A DNA stretch of 24,749 nt from Butyricicoccus pullicaecorum (GTDB taxonomy: Bacteria > Bacillota > Clostridia > Oscillospirales > Butyricicoccaceae). The stretch lies in the NCBI GenBank assembly GCA_018365995.1, contig JAGZIY010000024.1, positions 1-24,749 of the forward strand. Direction: 5' to 3'. Position numbers and translations under genes: made by a program. This document shows, piece after piece, positions 7,433 through 15,235 of this stretch. The notes beneath the pieces were generated by a model that was given only the letters and a program-made list of their open reading frames with translations, did not search any database and was not told where the DNA came from. How positions within the stretch are numbered: the stretch's first letter is position 1; each line of letters opens with the position of its first letter.

Positions 7433-8827
7433 GTGGTATTCAGCAGCTTGACATTTCTATTTGCTTATTTGCCCATTACGCTGCTCATCTATTTTGTCAC
7501 GCCGCTTAGGTGGAGAAATCTGGTGCTGCTCATCGTCAGCCTGTTTTTTTATGGCTGGGGGGAGCCTGTTTATATCAGCATCATGGTTTTGTCTATCCTC
7601 ATTGACTATGTGCATGGATTGCTGGTGGAGCGATACCGCGCAGATGACCGGAAAGCACGCTGGTTCGTGGGGCAGTCTGTAGTATTCAACCTTTTGCTTT
7701 TAGGATTTTTTAAGTATTGGGACTTCCTTGCCGTCAATTTGTCTTTGATTCCGGGAATTTCCCTGCCAAAGCTGAATATCCCATTGCCGATTGGAATTTC
7801 CTTCTTTACATTCCAGACCATGAGCTATACCATCGATGTTTACCGAAAGGATGCTCCAGTGCAGCGCAATCTCCTGACCTTTGGTACCTTTGTGACGATG
7901 TTTCCGCAGTTGATTGCCGGACCGATTGTCAAATATAAAACGGTTGCAGAGGAACTTGACTGCCGCGAAAATACGATGGAGGGCTTTGCGCTGGGTGTGC
8001 GTCGGTTTGCTGTGGGGCTTGCCAAAAAGGTGCTGCTTGCCAATGGTATTGGACAAATGTGGGAGCAGGCGCTGACTGCGCATAGCATGGGTGTCATGAC
8101 TGCGCTGGGCGGCTGGCTGGGGCTGGTGGCATTTGGATTTCAGATTTACTTCGACTTTTCCGGTTATTCTGATATGGCAATCGGATTGGGGCAGATTTTT
8201 GGTTTTCGATTTGATGAAAACTTTGATTATCCTTATCAGTCTGTCTCGGTTTCTGAGTTTTGGCGGCGTTGGCACATGTCGCTTACCTCATGGTTTCGGG
8301 AGTATGTATATATTCCGCTGGGCGGCAATCGGTGCGGCACAGTGAAAACTCTGCGCAATATTCTGATTGTATGGTTCTGCACCGGGTTTTGGCACGGTGC
8401 AAGCTGGAATTTTGTGCTGTGGGGCTTATATTTTGCGGGATTGCTGATTTTGGAAAAATATGCTTTGCGTGGTGTGCTGGATGCTCTGCCGAGTTGGGCA
8501 CAGCATCTGTACACCCTGTTTGCGGTACTGATTGGCTGGGGGATTTTTGCGATTGAGGATATTGGGCTATGTGGACGGTATTTGGCGGTCTGTTTTGGAG
8601 CCGGTGCTCTTTGGAGCGCTGCAGATGGCTATACCCTGCGCAGCTATGGCATAATACTGGTGATCCTTACCCTTGCCGCGACAACGCTCGGAAAAAAGCT
8701 GTGGCTTCATCTGCCCAAGCATGTGCAGCAGATTGCGGCGCCGCTGCTTGTGTTTGCCGGACTGTTTTTGTGTACGGCTTATCTCGTGGACAGCAGCTAC
8801 AATCCATTTTTATATTTTAGATTCTAA
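7433..8827 (+). CDS. MBOAT-family membrane O-acyltransferase (AlgI/DltB type)
   Basis: A 464-aa polytopic membrane protein of the MBOAT family, which transfers acyl (usually acetyl) groups across the membrane to extracellular polymers. The N-terminus MVFSSLTFLFAYLPITLLIYF and the block PQLIAGPIVKY are typical of the AlgI/PatA branch. The catalytic His lies in FWHGASWNFVLWGLYF. It begins at GTG 7433 with AAGGGGGA about 8 nt upstream; no better start exists downstream. The DHHW protein follows after 15 nt and is the probable partner that completes transfer outside the cell. The polymer modified (exopolysaccharide, peptidoglycan or teichoic acid) cannot be told. DltB is less likely because no dltA/C/D genes are near. 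Confidence 0.92.
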   Translation: MVFSSLTFLFAYLPITLLIYFVTPLRWRNLVLLIVSLFFYGWGEPVYISIMVLSILIDYVHGLLVERYRADDRKARWFVGQSVVFNLLLLGFFKYWDFLAVNLSLIPGISLPKLNIPLPIGISFFTFQTMSYTIDVYRKDAPVQRNLLTFGTFVTMFPQLIAGPIVKYKTVAEELDCRENTMEGFALGVRRFAVGLAKKVLLANGIGQMWEQALTAHSMGVMTALGGWLGLVAFGFQIYFDFSGYSDMAIGLGQIFGFRFDENFDYPYQSVSVSEFWRRWHMSLTSWFREYVYIPLGGNRCGTVKTLRNILIVWFCTGFWHGASWNFVLWGLYFAGLLILEKYALRGVLDALPSWAQHLYTLFAVLIGWGIFAIEDIGLCGRYLAVCFGAGALWSAADGYTLRSYGIILVILTLAATTLGKKLWLHLPKHVQQIAAPLLVFAGLFLCTAYLVDSSYNPFLYFRF

Positions 8828-8842
8828 AAGGGGGAGTTTGAT

Positions 8843-9952
8843 GTGACAAAGTCAGAGAGCCGCATCTTAACGATTTTGTTTTGCCTGTTTTTAGGCGGGC
8901 TTTTGATTTGGCATGTGGCTTTGCCTGACGCAGAGCGTTCTGCGGTTGAAAACCGTACGCTGGCACAGTTTCCAGAATTTTCGTGGAGCGGACTTGCAGA
9001 CGGGAGTTATGCACAGAAGGTGGAGACCTATTTTGCGGATCAGTTTCCCCTGCGGGATGCGTGGACGGGCATCAAAGCACGTGCAGAGCAGGCGGTCGGA
9101 AAACAGGAATTTCATGCGGTCTATTTGTGCGGAGACAGGTTGATTGCAGCGGTCGCGCCGCCGGACGAAGCGCTGTTGCAGCGCAACCTGTCCAGTCTGA
9201 CACAGCTTGCAGAGTATGTTCCCGTAACTGTGGGTCTCATTCCTTCTGCGGCGGATATTTGGAAGGAAAAGCTGCCGGTGGGTGCACCCAGCTGGGATCA
9301 GTCTGGTTTGCTGGAACAGGTTAAACAAGCTGGTCTGGAGCAGATCGATTTCCGCACAGTATTACAGCAGCATAAGAAAGAACCGATTTTTTATCGTACT
9401 GACCATCACTGGACAACTTTGGGGGCATATTATGGGTATACGGCGGTCATGCACACGTTGGGCAAGCTGCCTTTTCCAAAGACCCAATTTCAGCCCGAAA
9501 CTGTCAGTACGGGATTTCAGGGGACCTTATATTCACAGTCTGGCATACACTGGCTGCACCCCGATACAATCGAATTTTGGGTGCCGGAAACCGGTTTGCA
9601 AGTCACCTCATGGCGGGCAGGCAAGCCGGAGCCATCACAGATGTATGACCGCACCTATTTGGATAAGAAAGATCAGTATGCTGCGTTTTTGGGCGGAAAT
9701 CAGCCGCTTTGTGTGATTGCAAATAAAAATGCAGCAGAAAAAGAAAAGCTCCTGCTGGTGCGGGATTCCTATTCCGATGCACTTGCGCCATTTCTGGCAC
9801 AGCATTATGAGGAGGTACACCTCATCGATTTGCGCTATTACCGCGGTTCGGTGAAAGAATATGTACAAACACAGGGGATTGATACTGTATTGGTGATTTA
9901 CAGCATCCCAAATTTTATCACAGACCAAAATCTTGTGCTGCTTAGAAGATGA
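8843..9952 (+). CDS. DHHW-family protein (AlgJ/AlgX-like partner of the MBOAT)
   Basis: A 369-aa protein with one N-terminal membrane segment (about residues 8-25) and an extracellular SGNH-hydrolase-like domain. The name-giving motif is present in FYRTDHHWTTLGAYYGY (around residue 187), and the later LLVRDSYSDALAPFLAQHY carries the probable nucleophile Ser. In alginate systems AlgJ/AlgX take the acetyl group passed by AlgI; the pairing here implies the same. Translation starts at GTG 8843 with GGGGGAG upstream. An ATG two nucleotides earlier (8841) is followed at once by TGA, so GTG is the only workable start. It ends before a convergent terminator. Confidence 0.87.
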   Translation: MTKSESRILTILFCLFLGGLLIWHVALPDAERSAVENRTLAQFPEFSWSGLADGSYAQKVETYFADQFPLRDAWTGIKARAEQAVGKQEFHAVYLCGDRLIAAVAPPDEALLQRNLSSLTQLAEYVPVTVGLIPSAADIWKEKLPVGAPSWDQSGLLEQVKQAGLEQIDFRTVLQQHKKEPIFYRTDHHWTTLGAYYGYTAVMHTLGKLPFPKTQFQPETVSTGFQGTLYSQSGIHWLHPDTIEFWVPETGLQVTSWRAGKPEPSQMYDRTYLDKKDQYAAFLGGNQPLCVIANKNAAEKEKLLLVRDSYSDALAPFLAQHYEEVHLIDLRYYRGSVKEYVQTQGIDTVLVIYSIPNFITDQNLVLLRR

Positions 9953-10049
9953 TAAAGGTGCGTCAGACTATCAGTATTTTGCGCCTGCATCGTGCATAAA
10001 ATTTCGTAAAAAGGCGCAGCATGCGTGTGGATTTTTATACAGCAAAATG

Positions 10050-10084
10050 CCCGGAATCGCTCATTTGTTATGTGCGATTCCGGG
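10050..10084. terminator. Terminator between converging DHHW and spoVAE genes
   Basis: A perfect 11-bp inverted repeat, CCCGGAATCGC at 10050-10060 and its complement at 10074-10084, with a 13-nt loop. Short T-rich flanks occur on both strands (AATTCTT after it; ATTTTG on the minus strand). It probably ends the MBOAT/DHHW transcript and is available to spoVAE read-through. Confidence 0.65.
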
Positions 10085-10138
10085 AATTCTTCGTCCAGAG
10101 CGCTTTGCGCAGCGGACGCTGACTTGGAGAACTCATGC

Positions 10139-10160
10139 GCACAATGACTTCTCATTGTGC
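10139..10160 (-). terminator. Stem-loop just downstream of spoVAE
   Basis: A 9-bp perfect inverted repeat (GCACAATGA at 10139-10147, complement at 10152-10160) with a 4-nt loop, 8 nt beyond the spoVAE stop on the minus strand. It lacks a T tract, so it may be a 3'-end stabiliser rather than a full terminator. Confidence 0.45.
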
Positions 10161-10168
10161 ACATCTTG

Positions 10169-10528
10169 CTATTTTGACTTGTCGGCGGGCTTGCAGATAA
10201 GGGCGAACAGACAGCCGAATACAATGGCAGCGGCGATGCCGCCAGCGGCGCCTGTGACACCGCCTGTAAAGGCGCCGAGCAGACCGTGCTCGGCGACACC
10301 GGTCGCGGCACCGTTTGCAAGTGCATAGCCGAAGCCGAGCAAAGGGATGGTTGCACCTGCACCGCCCCATTCGACAAGGGGCTGGTAGATGCCAAGTCCG
10401 GTGAGAATAACGCCAAGAACAACGTATCCGGCAAGGATACGCGCTGGGGTCAGCTTGGTCTTATCGATTAGAATCTGGGACAGTGCACAAATGGCACCAC
10501 CCAGCAAAAATGCGTGGACATACTGCAT
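10169..10528 (-). CDS. spoVAE: Stage V sporulation protein AE (SpoVAE)
   Basis: A 119-aa membrane protein of the SpoVAE(b) family, part of the inner-membrane SpoVA complex that moves calcium dipicolinate into the developing spore and out on germination. It begins MQYVHAFLLGGAICALSQILIDKTKLTPARI and contains EWGGAGATIPLLGFGYALANG, both typical. About four hydrophobic segments fill the chain. AAGGAG lies 9 nt before the ATG at 10528; the open frame extends 15 codons further into spoVAD, but without a ribosome-binding site. It follows spoVAD by 4 nt, so the two are translated from one mRNA. Confidence 0.93.
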   Translation of the reverse strand: MQYVHAFLLGGAICALSQILIDKTKLTPARILAGYVVLGVILTGLGIYQPLVEWGGAGATIPLLGFGYALANGAATGVAEHGLLGAFTGGVTGAAGGIAAAIVFGCLFALICKPADKSK

Positions 10529-10532
10529 GAAA

Positions 10533-11540
10533 TCATACTCCTTCCAGAATGACAGCGTGACAGATGCCTGCAATTCCCTGCCCTTGCTGTACAGAGGTAG
10601 GGCTCATGAGTGCTCCGGTAGCTGCAAAGATGACACGTTTTAACATGCCCTTGTTCATACGGCGTAAAATATCGCCGCAGAGTACAGCGGCAGAGCAGCC
10701 ACAGCCTGACCCGCCGGAATGGATATCCTGCGCCATGCTGTAAAGCAAAACGCCGCAGTCATCATACTGTGCGCCAAGGTCGATTTTGTCACGGGCAAAG
10801 AGCTCCTGAAGTAACTTGCTTCCGACGCGGGCAAGATCACCAGTCAGGATCCGGTCATAGTCCGAGGGACTGGTTCCAGTATCTGCAAAGAGGTGCGAGA
10901 GCGTGTCGTAGGCAGCGGGAGCCATGGCGGCACCCATATTATTGGCATCGGTTACATCCAAATCGACCATCTGCCCAAAAGTGACATGAGATACACGGAT
11001 TCGTGCAGGCTGATTGGTGAGCACAACGGCGCCTGCTGCGGTTGCTGTCCACTGTGCGGTTGGCGTACGTTGTCCGCCATATGCGAGCGGAAAACGGTAT
11101 TGGCGCTCGGCTGCACAGAAATGAGAGGATGCTGCCGCACACAGGGTGTGCGCAGTGCCGCCGTCTACAAAGCAGGAACCGACAGCAAGTCCTTCTGCCA
11201 TGGTCGAGCACGCACCGTATAGCCCGACGAAGGGTACATTTGAGGTAACAGATGCCATAGACGAACCGATACATTGATTGAGCAAGTCACCGGCAAGCAG
11301 CAAATCAAGGTCAGAAAGCTGTAAATTTGCTTTGGCGATTGCTGTGTCAATTGCGGTGCGCTGCATGCGTGCTTCGGCAAGCTCCCATGTTTTTTCACCG
11401 AAATGTGTATCGTCAGAAACAAGGTCGAAGGAGCCTTGTAAGGGGCCTTCCCCTTCCTTGTGCCCCACGACTGCGGCGTGTGAAGTCAGATAAACAGGGC
11501 GATCGAGCGCGATGGTGCGCTGTCCCAGTCGTTTTGCCAT
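10533..11540 (-). CDS. spoVAD: Stage V sporulation protein AD (SpoVAD)
   Basis: A 335-aa protein with a thiolase-like fold that binds dipicolinic acid and takes part in its uptake into the forespore. The family hallmarks include VYLTSHAAVVGHKEGEGPL, the GLYGACSTMAEGLAVGS segment holding the Cys equivalent to the thiolase nucleophile, and the GGSGCGCSAAVLCG region near the C-terminus. AGGAGGGG lies 5 nt before the ATG. A sigma-G-type promoter is at 11561-11591. In most clostridia spoVAC lies directly upstream; here the 513 bp upstream are non-coding, so spoVAC must be elsewhere or absent. Confidence 0.94.
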   Translation of the reverse strand: MAKRLGQRTIALDRPVYLTSHAAVVGHKEGEGPLQGSFDLVSDDTHFGEKTWELAEARMQRTAIDTAIAKANLQLSDLDLLLAGDLLNQCIGSSMASVTSNVPFVGLYGACSTMAEGLAVGSCFVDGGTAHTLCAAASSHFCAAERQYRFPLAYGGQRTPTAQWTATAAGAVVLTNQPARIRVSHVTFGQMVDLDVTDANNMGAAMAPAAYDTLSHLFADTGTSPSDYDRILTGDLARVGSKLLQELFARDKIDLGAQYDDCGVLLYSMAQDIHSGGSGCGCSAAVLCGDILRRMNKGMLKRVIFAATGALMSPTSVQQGQGIAGICHAVILEGV

Positions 11541-11560
11541 AAAAATCCCCTCCTGTGTGG

Positions 11561-11591
11561 TAGTATGATACCGAAAGCAGAAAACTATACC
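11561..11591 (-). promoter_or_regulatory. Sigma-G-type promoter for spoVAD
   Basis: On the minus strand, GGTATA (complement of 11586-11591), an 18-bp spacer and CATACTA (complement of 11561-11567). CATACTA is an exact match to the published sigma-G -10 consensus, and GGTATA matches TGAATA at four of six positions. The resulting leader would be only about 14 nt, starting almost at the ribosome-binding site, which is tight. Forespore expression is what spoVA genes need. Confidence 0.5.
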
Positions 11592-11869
11592 AAAATCATT
11601 CTGCCCGGAAAAAAGAGAGTCTCAAGGCTTTGTGGTCGGATATAGGGTTGGGAAAGAAAAATATTCAGATGGCAGGTGTGTTTATATTAAGATGACGGAT
11701 ACGAGGATTGGAAAATGATTGAAATGCCAAAGAAAAAGAAGAAATTTACCCAAAGTGGTAAAAAATATGCACCTAAAAATGAAAATTTTAGTGATAGAAT
11801 TGGATATTTTCACGAGAAAAACACAGAAAAATACATAATTTATTCATAACTTTTGTTCAAACTATACAA

Positions 11870-11931
11870 ATAAAAAATGCAAACGAACGGATAAAAAGTG
11901 CAAATTATTTAATTGTAAGTTCTGGTAAAAT
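11870..11931 (+). promoter_or_regulatory. PTS operon promoter with AraC-type direct repeats and a cre-like site
   Basis: Two 14-mers, ATAAAAAATGCAAA (11870-11883) and ATAAAAAGTGCAAA (11891-11904), differ at one base and are spaced 21 bp apart, two helical turns, as in AraC half-sites. An extended -10, TGGTAAAAT (11923-11931), lies downstream; the implied -35 (11903-11908, AATTAT) is poor and overlaps the second repeat. This is the geometry of an activator-dependent promoter. ATGCAAACGAACGGA (11877-11891) matches the CcpA cre consensus WTGNAANCGNWNNCW at all but one position and bridges the two repeats. Binding itself is inferred. Confidence 0.6.
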
Positions 11932-12053
11932 AAAACACGTAGTTCAAGGTGTTTTCTGTAATGCTTCCCATGCAGAAACACAGCTCAACTGAAAAGGAGA
12001 GAGGAGAAAGGAAGCGCGTATCACAAAAGTCTGCATAGAAAGGGGAAAATAAC

Positions 12054-12530
12054 ATGCCAGACATTGTACTAACAAGAATTGACAATCGTTTGATTCATGG
12101 GCAGGTCGCAACACAGTGGTGCGGCGTCGTGGGTGCAAACCTCCTGCTGGTGGCAAACGATTCTGTCGCGGGTGATGAATTTCGTCAGGGACTCATGAAC
12201 ATGGCCGCTCCGGCTTATGCGCAGACCCGTTTTTTCACAATCGAAAAGACCATTAACATCATCCATAAGGCTTCTGCAAATCAGCACATCGCAATTATCT
12301 GCGAGAATCCGCAGGACGTTTTGAAACTCGTGGAGGGCGGCGTACCGATCAAGAAGCTCAACATTGGCAACATGCACATGGCAGAGGGGAAGCGCCAAGT
12401 TGCAACTTCTGTTGCGGTTGATGATGACGACGTAGCAGCATTTAAGAAGCTGCAGGAACTCGGCGTTGAGCTGGAAATCAAGCGTGTTCCAGACACACCG
12501 GCAGAGAATATTGATAAGTTGTTCAAATAA
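12054..12530 (+). CDS. agaB: PTS system mannose/GalNAc-family IIB component
   Basis: A 158-aa cytoplasmic phosphotransferase subunit. It takes phosphate from IIA and passes it to the sugar during uptake through IIC/IID. The phosphorylated His is His15 in RIDNRLIHGQVATQW. The stretch GGVPIKKLNIGNMHMAEGKRQ is close to what I recall of the N-acetylgalactosamine proteins AgaB/AgaV, closer than to ManX. It is the first gene of the operon, with AAAGGGG about 9 nt upstream. The substrate is inferred from this resemblance and from agaS, nagA and the aldolase genes downstream; another amino sugar remains possible. Confidence 0.9.
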   Translation: MPDIVLTRIDNRLIHGQVATQWCGVVGANLLLVANDSVAGDEFRQGLMNMAAPAYAQTRFFTIEKTINIIHKASANQHIAIICENPQDVLKLVEGGVPIKKLNIGNMHMAEGKRQVATSVAVDDDDVAAFKKLQELGVELEIKRVPDTPAENIDKLFK

Positions 12531-12584
12531 TCTAGTTATTCTATTTGAATGTGTTTTATGTGAATTATCTGGAAAGGAGCAAAA

Positions 12585-13421
12585 ATGGGAGAGATTACAA
12601 TCATCCAGGCGATTTTGGTCTTTGTTGTTGCCTTTATCATGGGTATTGACCAGTTTAGCTTCCTGGAGTCCCTGTACCAGCCAATCGTAACCTGTCCGCT
12701 TATCGGTGCTATCCTTGGCAGCTTTGAACTGGGCATTGTTGTTGGCGGTGCATATCAGCTGATTCAAATTGGCAGTATGCCAATCGGTGGCGCACAGCCT
12801 CCGAACGCAATCCTCGGCGGCATCATGGCAACCGTATTTGCTGTATCGCTGAACATGGAGCCAACAGCAGACGGTGTCGGTGCGGCGATGGGTCTTGCAA
12901 TTCCGTTCGCAGTATTCGGTCAGTATGCCGTTACCCTGACCTTCACAATCATGTCCGGTATGATGGCAAAGGCTGACCAGTGTGCAGAGAATGCAGATGT
13001 TAAGGGTATCCGCAACATCAACTTCACTGAAATGGCTATTCTGGGCACCCTGTTTGGTCTGCTCGCTGTTGCAGGTCTGTACGGCGGCACCCTGCTCGGT
13101 GATACCCTCAAGAACCTGTCTTACAGCTGGTCTTGGGTAATGGCTGGTCTGGACGCAGCCGGCGGCGCTATGAAGTTCGTTGGTTTCGCAATCCTCATGA
13201 AGGTTATGATGTCCAAGGAGATGTGGGGCTTCCTGTTTGCGGGCTTCGCAATGGCTCTTTTGTGTGCTGCAAACCCGACTACAGCTGGCGCAACCTTGCT
13301 TCTGTGTGCATTCGTTGGCGTTGCAATTGCAATCTATGACTTTACGATTCATACGAAGATCAAGGCAAATGCTGGTGCAAGCATGAGCGGCAATATGGGA
13401 GGCGACGAAGATGGCATATAA
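12585..13421 (+). CDS. agaC: PTS system mannose/GalNAc-family IIC component
   Basis: A 278-aa polytopic permease subunit of the mannose-class PTS. The family signature is visible in GGAYQLIQIGSMPIGGAQPPNAILGGI (quoted as residues about 55-80; key residues G-A-Q-P-P-N). Several hydrophobic helices follow and the tail is short and acidic. Its start has GGAAAGGAGC 5 nt upstream. Its last 11 nt overlap the IID gene, implying coupled translation so that IIC and IID are made in equal amounts. Together they form the sugar-conducting channel. Confidence 0.93.
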   Translation: MGEITIIQAILVFVVAFIMGIDQFSFLESLYQPIVTCPLIGAILGSFELGIVVGGAYQLIQIGSMPIGGAQPPNAILGGIMATVFAVSLNMEPTADGVGAAMGLAIPFAVFGQYAVTLTFTIMSGMMAKADQCAENADVKGIRNINFTEMAILGTLFGLLAVAGLYGGTLLGDTLKNLSYSWSWVMAGLDAAGGAMKFVGFAILMKVMMSKEMWGFLFAGFAMALLCAANPTTAGATLLLCAFVGVAIAIYDFTIHTKIKANAGASMSGNMGGDEDGI

Positions 13422-14412
13422 TATTCCTGACAAGTACCAAGATCTGACTCCTGCAAAACAGCTGGATAAAAAGACCTTGAACAAGATGGTTTGGATGTCC
13501 TGCTTCCTTCAGGCTTCGTTTAACTACGAAAGAATGCAGGCCTGCGGCTGGCTTTGGTCTATGCTGCCCGGCTTACAGAAGATCCATACCAATAAGGAAG
13601 ACCTCAAGGCTTCCATGGCACATAACCTCGACTTTCTCAACACCCACCCGTTCCTTGTAACATTTGTTATGGGTATCGTTCTCTCCTTGGAGCAGAACAA
13701 GGTGGATACACAGACCATTCGTTCTGTACGTATTTCCGCTGCTGGTCCTCTGGGCGGCATCGGTGACGCACTGTTCTGGCTGACCCTCGTTCCGATTACC
13801 GCAGGTCTGACTGCGAACATCGCAATGGAAGGCAATATCCTCGGTGCGGTTCTATTCTTATTGATCTTTAACGTATGTCAGTTTGCAATTCGCTGGTGGC
13901 TGATGCACTGGTCTTACGGACTGGGCACAAAGGCAGTGACCATGCTGACCTCCAATGCAAAGGAATTCACCCGTGCAGCAAGCATCTTGGGCGTATTCGT
14001 TGTCGGCGGTCTGATTGCAAACTACGGCGGCACGACCCTCCGTATTATTGTTGGCGATCCGGCAATCAATATTCAGGGTCTGCTCGATGGCATTCTGCCA
14101 AAGCTGCTCCCGCTGCTCATTACACTCGGTATCTATACCCTCATCAAAAAGGGCTGGACACCTGTCAAGTGCATTCTCCTTATCCTTGTTGTTGGTATCG
14201 GTGGCTGTGCATTTGGTATTTGGAGCGGCGACTCCAAGGCAATGGACGCAGAGGGCAACAGCATTCCCGGCGGCTACAATCCGCTCGTTGAGTGGTATGA
14301 GTATCCGGCACCGGCTGCACCGGAAAAGACTGGTCAGCAGGCATGGGATGCACTTGGTGGCGTTGTAACTGACCTTCAGGAGGAAGGCATCACTGTAACT
14401 ATGCCAGAATAA
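13411..14412 (+). CDS. agaD: PTS system mannose/GalNAc-family IID component with extended C-terminal tail
   Basis: A 333-aa membrane subunit that pairs with IIC. The N-terminal cytoplasmic part contains LDKKTLNKMVWMSCFLQASFNYERMQACGW, and the motif RISAAGPLGGIGDALFW is diagnostic. The usual family length is about 260-290 residues. This protein continues after its last hydrophobic helix (CILLILVVGIGGCAFGIW) with about 60 residues rich in Pro, Ala, Glu and aromatic residues, predicted to lie outside the cell. The ribosome-binding site GGAGG sits inside the end of the IIC gene. Confidence 0.93.
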   Translation: MAYNIPDKYQDLTPAKQLDKKTLNKMVWMSCFLQASFNYERMQACGWLWSMLPGLQKIHTNKEDLKASMAHNLDFLNTHPFLVTFVMGIVLSLEQNKVDTQTIRSVRISAAGPLGGIGDALFWLTLVPITAGLTANIAMEGNILGAVLFLLIFNVCQFAIRWWLMHWSYGLGTKAVTMLTSNAKEFTRAASILGVFVVGGLIANYGGTTLRIIVGDPAINIQGLLDGILPKLLPLLITLGIYTLIKKGWTPVKCILLILVVGIGGCAFGIWSGDSKAMDAEGNSIPGGYNPLVEWYEYPAPAAPEKTGQQAWDALGGVVTDLQEEGITVTMPE

Positions 14413-14421
14413 TCGAAATGT

Positions 14422-14494
14422 CTGTTGTGCGAAAGCATAGCAGAACGGTAAAACGAGGGGGGAATGACAAATGGTGCATTTCCCCCCGTGTTTT
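14422..14494 (+). terminator. Two stem-loops within the PTS operon, the second an attenuator-like terminator
   Basis: The first hairpin (CTGTTGTGC at 14422-14430, GCATAGCAG at 14435-14443) has a GAAA tetraloop and a 9-bp stem using two G-U pairs. The second has six consecutive G-C pairs plus A-T pairs (GGGGGGAA around 14457-14464, TTCCCCCC around 14480-14487), with an AAACG flank and TTTT at 14491-14494. Together they should lower or segment expression of the genes beyond IID and protect the IIB-IIC-IID message. Partial read-through is assumed because IIA lies downstream. Confidence 0.65.
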
Positions 14495-14517
14495 AACCAG
14501 AGAAATCAGGTGTCTAT

Positions 14518-15189
14518 GTGAGCGCGATAACCGCATCTATTATTTTTCTTGCCTTTCTGGGATACTTTGCGTTTCAGATGGCGAAAAATTTCCAGCTGAG
14601 GAATTTGAATGTAAGCCTGCAAAATAAGGACTATGAAACAACCGAGCAGCTTGGAAATATGTCAATGGTGCGCAGGCTGCTGGGAGACTATGTGTGTGAT
14701 TTGTATCAGCTGCGTGCCTATCATTTGGGGCATGATACAGAAAAAATGGAGCAGCAGCTGCACAAAATGCTGCAAGCCACTTATAAAAATCCAGATGACA
14801 AGAAAAGCTTTCTTGTGGAATACTATCATATGTTTCTGCTCAAGGGGCAGAGAACGTATGCCGATTGGATGCTTGCGGGTATCCGCACGATAGAAAATCC
14901 GCAGGATACGAAATATCATGAACAGGCGTATGAGGTTCTGCTGAATGGACGCAGTGACCTGATCGAAGAGATGATTGATGAAATCAACTCAAAGAAATAT
15001 TATGGATTTCCGCTCGGTGTGATCCTATTTGCGGTTGCAAAGCAGTATGAATATCGAAAAGATCCAAAAAATGCGGAAATTTATTATCAAAATGCCAAAG
15101 TGTGCTTCCACCCCTCTGCCGTTTACGTTCCAGTGATTGAAAAGAATCTGGAGCGATTGGCATCGGAGCTGGCAGCTGCACCTGCCTGA
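14518..15189 (+). CDS. Unknown membrane-anchored helical (TPR-like) protein in the PTS operon
   Basis: A 223-aa protein I do not recognise. One N-terminal hydrophobic helix (about residues 3-21, SAITASIIFLAFLGYFAF) is followed by an all-helical, charged region. The last 60 residues (GVILFAVAKQYEYRKDPKNAEIYYQNAKVC) look like tetratricopeptide repeats. The start is GTG 14518 with AGGTG 5 nt upstream; the ATG two bases earlier meets TGA at once. It lies between IID and IIA, so it is made with the transporter. A scaffold or regulatory partner of the PTS complex is possible but unsupported beyond position. Confidence 0.75.
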   Translation: MSAITASIIFLAFLGYFAFQMAKNFQLRNLNVSLQNKDYETTEQLGNMSMVRRLLGDYVCDLYQLRAYHLGHDTEKMEQQLHKMLQATYKNPDDKKSFLVEYYHMFLLKGQRTYADWMLAGIRTIENPQDTKYHEQAYEVLLNGRSDLIEEMIDEINSKKYYGFPLGVILFAVAKQYEYRKDPKNAEIYYQNAKVCFHPSAVYVPVIEKNLERLASELAAAPA

Positions 15190-15235
15190 AACTTTCAAAG
15201 ACAGGCAAATATAAAAACAGATAGGAGACTAAAAC

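Larger units (their letters stand above)
11541..12053. other. Intergenic regulatory region between spoVAD and the PTS operon
   Basis: No gene is supported in these 513 bp. From the left it holds the spoVAD ribosome-binding site and sigma-G-like promoter, then about 250 bp of AT-rich sequence with no clear element. The PTS control region follows (direct repeats at 11870-11904, cre-like site, extended -10 at 11923-11931). The rest is a leader of about 115 nt. The leader contains a stem-loop, GTGTTTTCTG at 11949-11958 pairing with CAGAAACAC at 11973-11981 with one bulge. It is not followed by a T tract. Confidence 0.6.

Noticed and set aside
11949..11981. Leader hairpin of the PTS operon as a riboswitch or antiterminator target
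   Set aside because: Single bulged stem with no competing terminator or conserved core that I recognise; left as a plain leader stem.
12069..13484. 471-codon minus-strand frame across the PTS IIB/IIC genes
   Set aside because: It is antisense to clear PTS genes, Cys/His-rich with no recognisable motif, and arises from their codon bias.
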